Source of the DNA: an uncultured Flavihumibacter sp.
GTDB lineage: Bacteria; Bacteroidota; Bacteroidia; Chitinophagales; Chitinophagaceae
Reading direction: 5' to 3'
Assembly (NCBI GenBank): GCA_902168105.1
Contig: CABHOY010000085.1
Location: 24,592 to 88,591, forward strand
DNA length: 64,000 nucleotides
Of this stretch, positions 7,996 through 17,200 are shown one piece after another (within the stretch, counting starts at the first letter, position 1; each line of letters opens with the position of its first letter). A program made the translations under genes and the position numbers. The notes under the pieces were generated by a model that was given only the letters and a program-made list of their open reading frames with translations, was not told the DNA's origin and ran no database searches.

Positions 7996-9117
7996 TCAGA
8001 ACCATTTCTTCTTTCTGAAAAAGATGATCATGCCGATTAACATGACCAGCATGAATAGCATCGTTAGATAATAACCGTTTTTGGTATGCAACTCTGGCAT
8101 ATTGTCGAAGTTCATGCCATAGATACCGGCTATAAATGTTAATGGAGCCATCAAAGTGGTTACCACCGCCAGCACTTTCATGATCTCATTCATTTTGAGA
8201 TTGATCTGTGTATGATACAGGTCCTGAACAGTTAATATAACGTCGCGGTAATTTTCCGCAAGGTCATTTGCCTGTATGATATGGTCATACACATCCTTAT
8301 AATATTTGGTAGTCCGTTCTTCCAACAGCTCACTTTCACTTTTGAGAAATCCGTTGACCAGTTCGCGTACAGGGGCTACAGCTCTTTTGAACAATAACAG
8401 TTCCCTTCTAAGGAGGTTGATCCGGGCTTGAGTACGGGTATTGGCCTGGTGTTGTACCGCGTCCTCCATTAACTCTATCCGTTCCCCTAATTTTTCGATA
8501 ATACTGTAATAACTGTCTACAATTACATCAAGGAGGGAATAGCAGAGGTAGTCCGAGCCGACAGAACGGAACCGTGAATGGTTGATCCTTAGTTTGTCCC
8601 GGGTATGGTTGAATACATCCCTCTCCGCGTCTTCCTGAAAAGAAATAACAAAGTTTTTTCCCAGTACGATGCTTACCTGTTCCTGCTCTATTGTACAGGT
8701 CTCGCTATTAAAGTACATCATTGGCAAAAGGCAGAACAAGTGGTCTCCTATCTCATCCGTTTTCGCACGTTGTCCGACGCTCATAATATCATCCTCCAGG
8801 AGAATATGAATATTCAGGCGCATACATATGTCATGTACCGTCTCCTTATTGATTCCATCTACATTTACCCATACGGTGCCATGATTATCATCTATAATAT
8901 GATGAAAGACCGGCTCCACATTGTTTCCTATTACAGTTTCCTCTTCAAAATGCTGACCACTGTAGTTGAAGATCGTGATCTTCTCACATGCGCTCTGTTT
9001 CCGGGTAACCGGCCCCTTTGCGGGGTTGTAATTCATTAAGCGTTGCTTCCTGACCTTGAACGGGTTCAGTGTTTCCAGTACATCATGTATGGGTAATATG
9101 CGACCTGGCTTGATCAT
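7996..9117 (-). CDS. corA: Magnesium/cobalt transporter CorA
   Basis: A 373-residue inner-membrane Mg2+ channel. A large N-terminal cytosolic domain leads into a long helix and two C-terminal transmembrane segments. The first ends with the selectivity signature YGMNF (about residues 333-337), followed by a short loop and TM2 (YLTMLFMLVMLIGMIIFF) and a basic tail KKKWF. Full length. Convergent with the DUF2480 gene with zero intergenic bases. Regulation not visible. Confidence 0.95.
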   Translation of the reverse strand: MIKPGRILPIHDVLETLNPFKVRKQRLMNYNPAKGPVTRKQSACEKITIFNYSGQHFEEETVIGNNVEPVFHHIIDDNHGTVWVNVDGINKETVHDICMRLNIHILLEDDIMSVGQRAKTDEIGDHLFCLLPMMYFNSETCTIEQEQVSIVLGKNFVISFQEDAERDVFNHTRDKLRINHSRFRSVGSDYLCYSLLDVIVDSYYSIIEKLGERIELMEDAVQHQANTRTQARINLLRRELLLFKRAVAPVRELVNGFLKSESELLEERTTKYYKDVYDHIIQANDLAENYRDVILTVQDLYHTQINLKMNEIMKVLAVVTTLMAPLTFIAGIYGMNFDNMPELHTKNGYYLTMLFMLVMLIGMIIFFRKKKWF

Positions 9118-9364
9118 TCTGGGCTGATTTGTGCTGATTATTTTAAAATTAACTTAAAATTGGCGTAACGAGGAATTAACAGCCGATGATTAACTTCGGC
9201 TGATTACTACCTGCAACTGTTCACATAATAAATTGTCTTTCAAGGACAATTGCTCCGCTTGTCTGCCAACTAACCCGGTTACACAATGCCGTTATTATGC
9301 TGCCATCAGTTTATATAGGTAAAATTAAAAATGCTTTTTAAACAACTGGTGAATTTTAAGGTTT

Positions 9365-10372
9365 ATGCGTATACTTATTTTTGTTATAGCTGCTCTCTTC
9401 CTGCTTATTTGTGCCTACAGCATTTATGAATCAGCGAATAGCAAAAAAATTGCTGAAAAGAACGTGTTGGCCTGGTATGAACCATCTGTTAAGCAGCTGC
9501 AGGCCAAAGTGGAAAAGTTATGTACCGCCCTGGCCACACATCAGTCGCCGGAGCACGTACAACAGGCATTCCGCGAATCAAGGCTGGCATATAAGAAAAT
9601 AGAAGTGCTTGCGGAATACTTCAATCCTTACACCGTACAGTTGATCAACGGCAGAGGTGATGATACCGTTTCAAATAAGAACGGGCAAGCGTTTCAGACG
9701 CTCGAGCATTTAATATATCCAACTATACAAACAGTTGATACACAAACGGCTTACATAGAATCACGTAAACTGGCAACAGCCGTAAACAGCCTGGGCCAGC
9801 TGGAATTCAGACCAATGCCGACTGATGCACAGTTATTTGATGCAATGAAGCTGGAATTAGTGAGAATTATGTCCCTGGGCCTTAGTGGATTCGACTCCCC
9901 GGAAGCATGTTATAGTTTAAAGGAAGCAGCCGCCGCTTTAGAAGGCGTCAGAAGTGTCTGGCATTTGTACTCGGACCGTGTCAATATCTATAATCCAGAC
10001 CTCGTGAAGTACAAGGAAGAATTATTGACTGCAGCAGGAAGACAGCTTGACCATGTGCAGCCAAATAATTTCGACAGACAGGCATTCATTACCGAGTATA
10101 TAAATCACCTGTCAGTAAACTTTAAATTGTCCAGGGAGGCGCTGAGCATCCCTTATGACAATGAACCATATATCCTGGACCCCGCCGCATCCAACGTATT
10201 TGCAAGGAATGCCGTACACCCCTTATATTATTCCCCCGACGCGCTGCAGGATTCCGCTGGCAGCAATGATCCATTATACAACATCAATGGTCAGCAGTTC
10301 AGAGCTAGTTACATATACACATTGTTACAACAGAATAGTGCCTTAAATGCAGTAGCAGAAAGGAAAAGATAA
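9365..10372 (+). CDS. Imelysin-like exported protein (peroxidase N-terminal-domain-like)
   Basis: A 335-residue protein with an N-terminal signal or anchor (ILIFVIAALFLLICAYSIY). The rest is helical. The stretch FRESRLAYKKIEVLAEYFNP (about 69-88) and the following INGRGDD...GFQ-type QAFQTLEHLIYP resemble the imelysin-like N-terminal half of Bacteroidota proteins that continue into a di-haem cytochrome c peroxidase domain. No CxxCH haem motif exists here or in the 550 bp downstream, so it may be a free-standing or C-terminally truncated relative. Function is not known; a periplasmic iron or redox role is only a guess from the family. Confidence 0.55.
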   Translation: MRILIFVIAALFLLICAYSIYESANSKKIAEKNVLAWYEPSVKQLQAKVEKLCTALATHQSPEHVQQAFRESRLAYKKIEVLAEYFNPYTVQLINGRGDDTVSNKNGQAFQTLEHLIYPTIQTVDTQTAYIESRKLATAVNSLGQLEFRPMPTDAQLFDAMKLELVRIMSLGLSGFDSPEACYSLKEAAAALEGVRSVWHLYSDRVNIYNPDLVKYKEELLTAAGRQLDHVQPNNFDRQAFITEYINHLSVNFKLSREALSIPYDNEPYILDPAASNVFARNAVHPLYYSPDALQDSAGSNDPLYNINGQQFRASYIYTLLQQNSALNAVAERKR

Positions 10373-10929
10373 AAGAAAGACTGCCGGCGAAGAGTATCAC
10401 CGGCAGCAGATTGGCTATTTAAGACTAGGATATGGAAGACAATTTATCAATAATGTTGTGGTCAACATCAGGCCATGCAAGATCGACACCGCAAAACGCT
10501 ACGGGGCAAAAAATGCTGTACAAAAAAGGGAATTAATAGAGATTGGATATATAACAATTATTCAGCTTTCTCTCACATTATACTTTCAACTATTGCCATT
10601 GCAGCAAACCGCGTATAAAAAAACATGCATTCTCAGATGCCTGGCAAATAGCGTTTTCTCATGAGAATATGGTAAAACTGATTGCGGTGCAAATAACAAT
10701 ACTGCTATAATAATTCCAAAAAAAATACCCCAAAAGGCCTATAAATGTGAGATAAATGAGTATTGTCGACGTAACTATGAGTAAAAAAATGCACAGAAGA
10801 TAAATTGAATATCAGTGAAAGAACGTCTATAACCTCACCGTGATACGGAAATCACTGTTGGGAATTGTTTTTGTTGTGAGTAAGTAGTAATCCTAACAGT
10901 TAATTACCAAAAACGAAAAACGGAATATC
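10373..10929. other. Gene-free spacer, AT-rich
   Basis: About 550 bp without a convincing gene. A 7-bp GC hairpin (CTGCCGG 10381-10387 with CCGGCAG 10400-10406) just after the upstream stop could be a weak terminator but lacks a T run. A 68-codon open frame at 10458-10664 shows no family features. Nothing else recognised. Confidence 0.5.
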
Positions 10930-11481
10930 ATGGAAAACAAGCTCAGTAATAAGAAAGTGGCCATATTGGTGGCTGACGGTTTCGAAGAGGTTGAATTTAC
11001 AAAACCACTGGAGGCACTTCAGGAAGCAGGGGCCAATGTGGAGGTTATATCTTTACATGATGGTGAGGTAAAGGCGTGGGCAGAAAAAGACTGGGGAAAA
11101 ACATATCCTGTAGATAAAACCGTGGCGGATGCCAATGCAAAGGACTACGATGCACTCGTGCTGCCCGGTGGCGTAATGAATCCAGATCATCTGCGTGAAA
11201 GCCAGGAAGCAGTTAATTTTGTATCGGGCTTTTTTGATGACAGCAAACCAATTGCTGCTATTTGTCACGGCCCGTGGACATTAATAGAAACAGGGGAATT
11301 GAAAGGACGCTCCGTTACTTCATACCCTTCTCTGAAAACAGACCTTATTAACGCAGGTGCAAACTGGATTGACCAGGAGGTCGTTGTGGATAAAGGATTA
11401 GTTACCAGTCGTAACCCTAATGACCTGCCGGCTTTCTGCAGAAAGATGGTTGAAGAAATTGGCGAAGGCATCCACGCCTGA
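10930..11481 (+). CDS. DJ-1/PfpI family protein (YhbO-like)
   Basis: A 183-residue cytosolic protein of the PfpI branch of the DJ-1 superfamily. The nucleophile elbow AAICHGPWTL places Cys112 followed by His113, and the conserved acidic residue lies in DGFEEVE (about 17-23). Members act as general stress proteins with glyoxalase or deglycase-type activity; protease activity is disputed. LVTSRNPNDLPAFCRKM near the C-terminus is family-typical. Single gene with its own terminator. Confidence 0.93.
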   Translation: MENKLSNKKVAILVADGFEEVEFTKPLEALQEAGANVEVISLHDGEVKAWAEKDWGKTYPVDKTVADANAKDYDALVLPGGVMNPDHLRESQEAVNFVSGFFDDSKPIAAICHGPWTLIETGELKGRSVTSYPSLKTDLINAGANWIDQEVVVDKGLVTSRNPNDLPAFCRKMVEEIGEGIHA

Positions 11482-11503
11482 TATCCCAATATCTTAGCAT
11501 AAG

Positions 11504-11535
11504 AAAAGCGGTCCGCCTTTGGCGCGACCGCTTTT
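11504..11535. terminator. Bidirectional terminator between PfpI-like and RlpA-like genes
   Basis: AAAAGCGGTC (11504-11513) pairs with GACCGCTTTT (11526-11535), extended inside by CGCC/GGCG. It sits between convergent genes and can serve both strands. Confidence 0.85.
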
Positions 11536-11556
11536 CGTTTTATCTGACGGATCAGT

Positions 11557-11934
11557 TTACTTTTTCTTCTTCTTATATTTTATTTCTACAACGGCTACTC
11601 CCGTACTGATCATACCTATACGTTTGGCCGCCTTTTTTGAGAGATCGATCACTCTTCCCTGAGAGAACGGTCCACGATCATTTACACGTACGGTTACAGA
11701 CTTGCCGTTAGAAATATTGATGACCTTTACTTTAGTACCAAAGGGTAGTGTACGGTGTGCCGCTGTCAATCCATTCTGTCTGAAGGTCTCTCCACTAGCG
11801 GTTTTACGGCCTTCAAACTTATCGGCGTAATAAGATGCTTTCCCGTTTTCGGTGATCTTTCTGCTGCAGGATGTAAAGCTAAGCAAGCCGCAAAGCAGAA
11901 TGACGAAGATGCGAATATAGTTTGTTGTTATCAT
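11557..11934 (-). CDS. RlpA-like septal ring lipoprotein
   Basis: A 125-residue lipoprotein with a double-psi beta-barrel domain. The ATG at 11934 is chosen because it begins a lipoprotein signal ending LLSFTSCSRK; an upstream in-frame ATG would overlap the next gene and bury the signal. Motifs GKASYYADKFEGRKTASGE, AAHRTLPFGTKV and VRVNDRGPF (with the conserved Asp) match RlpA, a peptidoglycan-binding or lytic transglycosylase family. No SPOR domain, and a Lys-rich C-terminus. Lies 50 bp after the TamA-like gene on the same strand. Confidence 0.88.
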   Translation of the reverse strand: MITTNYIRIFVILLCGLLSFTSCSRKITENGKASYYADKFEGRKTASGETFRQNGLTAAHRTLPFGTKVKVINISNGKSVTVRVNDRGPFSQGRVIDLSKKAAKRIGMISTGVAVVEIKYKKKKK

Positions 11935-11984
11935 AGGTCTGGTTTTTAATAAAGGCGGGGTTTCGCCCGCCCAAGGTAAAAAAA

Positions 11985-14291
11985 TCAGAAAGGATATCCA
12001 ATTGCTATATTTAATATGAGATTTTCTCTGCGCCAATCGGGATCGCCAAAATTAATATCTTTTATTACCCATCTTTCGTCAGAAGGTAACCACGGTTTAC
12101 GTAACGGAAACGCCAGGTCAAGCCGTACCACTATGATAGAGGCATCTACGCGCAACCCTACACCGGCATCCACTGCCAGCTGACTGCCAAAAGTACTTGC
12201 CTTGAACTTACTGCCCGGTTTAGTTGGAACATCCTGTTTCAGCCAGATGTTGCCTGCATCCAGGAAGAGGGCCGCATTAAAAATGCCGGTGAGACGTGCA
12301 CGTAGTTCTGAGTTATATTCCAGCCTGATATCACCGGCTTCATTTGCCAGGAACTGACTGGTAGTATCTTTATATCGTCCGGGACCGAGTGTCCTGGCCC
12401 TGAACCCGCGAAGGCTACTACTACCTCCTATAAAGTATTGCTTTACAAATGGTAATGTCGTGGAGTTCCCATAAGGAATACCAAATCCTGCATATATACG
12501 ATTTACCCAGGTCAGCCTGCGCGTAAATTTCCAATAATGTCTTATGTCTCCTGTTAATCGTACATATTGAGCAAACGGAGCTCCCAGCAATGTCCTGCCG
12601 GTATCTTTTTTAGGAATAACCAGGCCTGCCAGATTACCAGAGTAGTCCAGATCTCCATTTAGATAAAAACTATGTTCCCTGTTCTCCGACTGATTATTGT
12701 AGGTAATATTATAGTTGCCGCCAAGAATGAATTGTTTTTCAATAGCAGCTCGTTGACTTGGATCATTCCGCAGAATACTGTCATAACCGGGAGTCGTGCT
12801 GGTAGGCAGCACATAGGTAATGGCAATCGGCGACCACTTATGTTCCAGGTATTGTGTCTGACGCCAGATATACTGGAACTGGAAAGAATATGCGTTAAGG
12901 TTATATAACTGGCTGCGACTGAATAATTCATAGCTTAAGCTGATCCTCGTACGGGGTACATAAGGCGTCCGGACGTTAAAGTTGAAAAGAGGTTGCCAGA
13001 ACCGTGGAATGGTAACTGCTGCTTCTGCCTTCAGATTGTAGGAGTTACCCCCTCTCAAAGTAGTGTTGTTAGCCGTTTGCCTTCCTCCTACCTGCCATTC
13101 CATACCACCGGAGAGTGTGATCTCCAGCAGATTGGCGGCATGCAACCAGTTACGGTTACGGGAGGTGATCCTTACTTCAGAGCCGACAAAATTGTTTGAC
13201 TTGGATGTTCCTCTCAATTCGGCCGATAAACTTCTACGTGGATAAGGCGTAAGGAAGAAACTGGCGTTTAGTTTAGAACTGTCTCCCCTAACCTGCCTGA
13301 ATTGCCCCTTCACAAATTTGAAAGTACCCAGGTCCGTCAACCGGCGAAGGGTAACATTATGTGCACTAAGGGTATATAAACTATCCGGTTTCAGGAATAC
13401 TGAGCGTCCAAGTACGCTGGGCCTGAACTTGTTGGTAGAATCAACGATCCTTATATGTTGATATTGTACAGGAGTGCCTCTACGCGAAAGAGAATCATTA
13501 TCCAGCGAGTAATTAGGATACACCGTAATGTTCTTCATCCGGTATTGCTTACGTGCAGCCAGCGGGGTTTCTTCTTTCATTTTAAGATAGAGGTCAACCA
13601 TACCTTTATTCGTGCTGTCTACTTCCACAAGCAGATGGTCTGCGGTGAAGTAATAATACCCCTGCTCCTTTAAAATTTCGTGTACGCGATTACGTTCTGC
13701 TACCACACTATCTAGCCGGAATGGGCGCCTGAGGCGGAGAGAGCTGCCCTTTTGCGCAGCGGCGATCGCTTTGCCAAGTACAGTGCTGTCTGTTTCGTAA
13801 GTGACACTTCGTATGCGATAACGGTTATTAGGAGTAGCTGTATAAGTAATGGACGCTTTTTTCTTTCCCTGGTACTTTATCTCTGAGGCGACAGCAGCCT
13901 GAAAGAAGCCGTTATCCACCAGATACTGTTCTAATACAGTGGCCGTATAATCCGGTTTGGCACTGCTGAGTAAAACCGGAGGTTCGCCCCATTTGCGCCT
14001 TAACAGGTAATTCAATCCCTTCCCTTTAGGTTCCTTTCCAAGATTGTACAACCAGAGCCGGATCGGCATTCCTGCAAATTTCCGGTTCGGTTTAGGTCTC
14101 GTGCGGTTACTCATTTCTGCGACAAGCGTACCGTAGTCCCTCCTGGGCTTTTTCCCATCCCACTTTACGTTCGTGCCAGTATATAAACGGTCATTTTCGG
14201 GGACGGTTTTGGTGGTACTACAGGCACTTATGCACAGTGCAAAAAGCGCTGTAATAACAGTGGATGATATATACCTGTTTCTTCTGATCAT
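11985..14291 (-). CDS. tamA: Omp85/TamA-like outer membrane assembly lipoprotein
   Basis: About 768 residues from the ATG at 14291, which begins a lipoprotein signal ending CISACSTTK; an in-frame ATG further upstream would overlap tamB. POTRA-like segments occupy roughly 30-330, and the C-terminal half is a 16-strand Omp85 barrel with the conserved YFIGGSSSLRGFRARTLGPG-type motif and a terminal aromatic strand (NLILNIAIGYPF). With TamB it would move substrates or lipids to the outer membrane. Start and tamB stop are separated by a single base, so translation is probably coupled. Assignment as TamA rather than another BamA-like protein rests on the neighbour. Confidence 0.88.
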   Translation of the reverse strand: MIRRNRYISSTVITALFALCISACSTTKTVPENDRLYTGTNVKWDGKKPRRDYGTLVAEMSNRTRPKPNRKFAGMPIRLWLYNLGKEPKGKGLNYLLRRKWGEPPVLLSSAKPDYTATVLEQYLVDNGFFQAAVASEIKYQGKKKASITYTATPNNRYRIRSVTYETDSTVLGKAIAAAQKGSSLRLRRPFRLDSVVAERNRVHEILKEQGYYYFTADHLLVEVDSTNKGMVDLYLKMKEETPLAARKQYRMKNITVYPNYSLDNDSLSRRGTPVQYQHIRIVDSTNKFRPSVLGRSVFLKPDSLYTLSAHNVTLRRLTDLGTFKFVKGQFRQVRGDSSKLNASFFLTPYPRRSLSAELRGTSKSNNFVGSEVRITSRNRNWLHAANLLEITLSGGMEWQVGGRQTANNTTLRGGNSYNLKAEAAVTIPRFWQPLFNFNVRTPYVPRTRISLSYELFSRSQLYNLNAYSFQFQYIWRQTQYLEHKWSPIAITYVLPTSTTPGYDSILRNDPSQRAAIEKQFILGGNYNITYNNQSENREHSFYLNGDLDYSGNLAGLVIPKKDTGRTLLGAPFAQYVRLTGDIRHYWKFTRRLTWVNRIYAGFGIPYGNSTTLPFVKQYFIGGSSSLRGFRARTLGPGRYKDTTSQFLANEAGDIRLEYNSELRARLTGIFNAALFLDAGNIWLKQDVPTKPGSKFKASTFGSQLAVDAGVGLRVDASIIVVRLDLAFPLRKPWLPSDERWVIKDINFGDPDWRRENLILNIAIGYPF

Positions 14292-14292
14292 T

Positions 14293-17200
14293 TTATTTCT
14301 TGCTGACAGTTTTCTTATTGCGGAGCCTTTCTTTTTTCTCCTGGGATTTGGCACGGCGGAATATTTCCCGGAATTCGTCATAGTCCATTATCAAGGCAAA
14401 TGCTACCCCGGTTTCTACTACCTGTCCTTCGATGACAGTACTGTTATCATTCCGTTGGTATACCCTTACACGGTAACGGCCGTCTTTCGTCAGTTTATAT
14501 TCTATGGAAATATCACCTACCAGTGACGAAGGATTCGCCTGGTTTTCACCCTGCAGCATTACATTCGAACCAACAGAAACAGACAGTCGTTCATTGAACA
14601 GTTTCTTGGATGCTCCCACCTTCAGATTGGTAGTTTCCTGTTCGGCTCCAGTGGAATAGTCTTCCCTGGATTCCACGTCGAAATTCAGATCCACGCCTTT
14701 AATAATATTGCCTGCCAGGTTGTTCAACTGTTGAGAAAGGATCTTACTCACACTCTGACGAGCCATATTACGTGCGCCAAAGTCGCTGCTGCCACCACCA
14801 TCGCTTGCAAATGGATCTTCAGGTATGAAACTGTTGAGTACCAGCAATCCCATTACCTGTTTGTTCAGTTCAGAAGGGATCTGGTTGATCTGTTTCAAAC
14901 GGTTATACACACTTCCGCTAAAGGCGTTCTGTTCTGCCTCAGGCATGTCGAGCTCAAAGGATATCTCTGGTTTCATCATCTGACCCTTGATACGGAGGTA
15001 TACGTAGAATGGTAATTTTTGTCTGTACCTGTTCCTGTCAATTTCTGACATATTAGTCAGCTGGTCCTGTACGAGGTCTGCCGCCGTTGCATTGACCGTA
15101 TAACGTGCGGTAATGTCCAGATCTGCTTCCATCGCCTCTCCGCTAAATGTGATCGTGCTGCCTTTTTCTATACTGAAAGAACGCTTGATCAATTGATTAA
15201 GAGACATTTCATACTTTCCCTCAGTTATTTCATAACGGCCGGTCAAGCTCATTTTTGTGCTTGCATCCAGTGTAGCATTGATATTAGCGGTTCCTTTTGC
15301 TTCAACAAAGTCTCCATTTATAGGGTCGATGATAATTTTGATAGTAGACTCCGGGGTAATCTCGGCATTACCGGATAGATTGATCCCTTTCAGGCGCGGA
15401 TTCAGGAACTTGGTGCTGTCAACTGCTTTAATGAGACTGGAGTCCAAAGGATTAGACTTATCTACAAACACGATCACCCCTTCCCTGTTGGCGATGCCTG
15501 GTTCTTCTGATGGTAGTGTAACAGTAATGTTTGATTTATCCCGGAGTTTCACATTCGCGTCGATCCTGGGGAGGTCCATGTTTCCTCGTACGCTGATACG
15601 GGTATCGATAAATGCAGGACCATAATACAACTGCTGGGGATCCTGTTGTTTACCCAGTATCATAAAGTTATCCGAGTTGATATTGAGGTTGAAGTTATAC
15701 CGGCTAAAATCCCGTGTGTTGATACGTCCGTTCACGACCAATTCATTATCAAGACTATCGGCAATAACAAACTGGTCAAATGCGATACCTCTCTCATCTA
15801 TGTTGATCGTTTCATCCGGCAGGCGCAAAGGCGCGCCAACATAAGTGATTGTACCACCGGCATCATTGAAATGCAGCATCCCCAATACTTTTGGTTTGTC
15901 GGTCGTGCCGGTAATAGTGAATTGGCCATCCGCGCTACCGTGCATACGTGTCACATTCCCGAATGTGAACGATTCGAGAGATGCCATGTTGATATTATTA
16001 ATATCCACCTTCGCATTGATCGTGCTATCGTAAGTACCGTCTACTTTCACATCATTCTGATTGCCGGTCAGATTAGCAGTGAGTTTATATTGATTAGGCT
16101 GTGGTGTTTCCACATTAGCTTCCAGTGTGCCGACTGGTGTTCCTCTGAAAACAAGGGAATCTATTTTTAATGAGCTCTTTACCAACGGAGAATTATCCAG
16201 GTTACTGACCAGGGCTTCTGCATTCAGCAAGCCGCTTGCCAGCAATGTATCCGATGACAGCAGCGCTGTTATGGTAGACAGTTTGAAATCTTTGATGTTG
16301 GTTTTTAACGGGGGCAATTTTCCCTGGCTGGTATCTCTAAGTGTCTGTATCTGAATGGATTGGTTCTGATATGAAAGCGTGAGTTGCGCTGTATCCGGGC
16401 CTCCGTTGACGAGATGTATCCGGTTGCCTTCATCCACTTTCCATTGTTGTTTATTCAGTAACAGGTCTGTTTTCAGAGAAAGGTCCATTGCATTGGCAGG
16501 GAGGAAGGTCACATAACCACCTATTTTATATTTAGGATTACGTTTGATATCATCCAGGAGCAGGTCCCAGTCTACCTTGCCGCTAGTGGCATTCGCTTTC
16601 AATTGTGTATGATACAGCGGTGCTATCTGATGATGCAGCCTGGCAAGGTCCACAGATGCATTCAGGGTAGTATCCTGAATCCGGGCCACCAGGTTCACAC
16701 TGTCTACACGCAAAGAATCATAAACAAGTTTGAGCAGATTGGCGTTCAACACCAGTAGACTACTGTCTGTATTCAGCCTTCCGTCAATCACCAGGGGCTG
16801 TTCCATCCGGAGGCCGGGCGCCATATTTTTAAGACTGCGTGGCCAGGACAGGGCCGCGTTCCACTGTAGGGTTTGTCCTGCAGGTAATTGTACCAGCCTG
16901 GCACTATCGTATGGTTGTAGCGGTTTGTTGATCAACTGACCAAATGCGCCGCCTACCTTTGTATAATCAATATTACCGTTAGCATGTATGAACCCGAAAG
17001 GACCTTCCAGTGCAAGATATTGCTGATCTTCATATCTGGCTGTGAGGGCAATCGTGTCTAAAGGAAATACCTGTCCATTCGTAGCTACCTGCCAGTTATG
17101 AAGGAAAGCGGCTCCAACCAGCCGTTTAGGGTCAAGGCTGCTGAAATCTGCTGCCAGGGCGCCTTTCAATACCATTGGATCAGCGTACCAGTTGGTAGCA

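Noticed and set aside
10458..10664. 68-codon open frame after the imelysin-like gene
   Set aside because: No family features, basic low-complexity product, no promoter.
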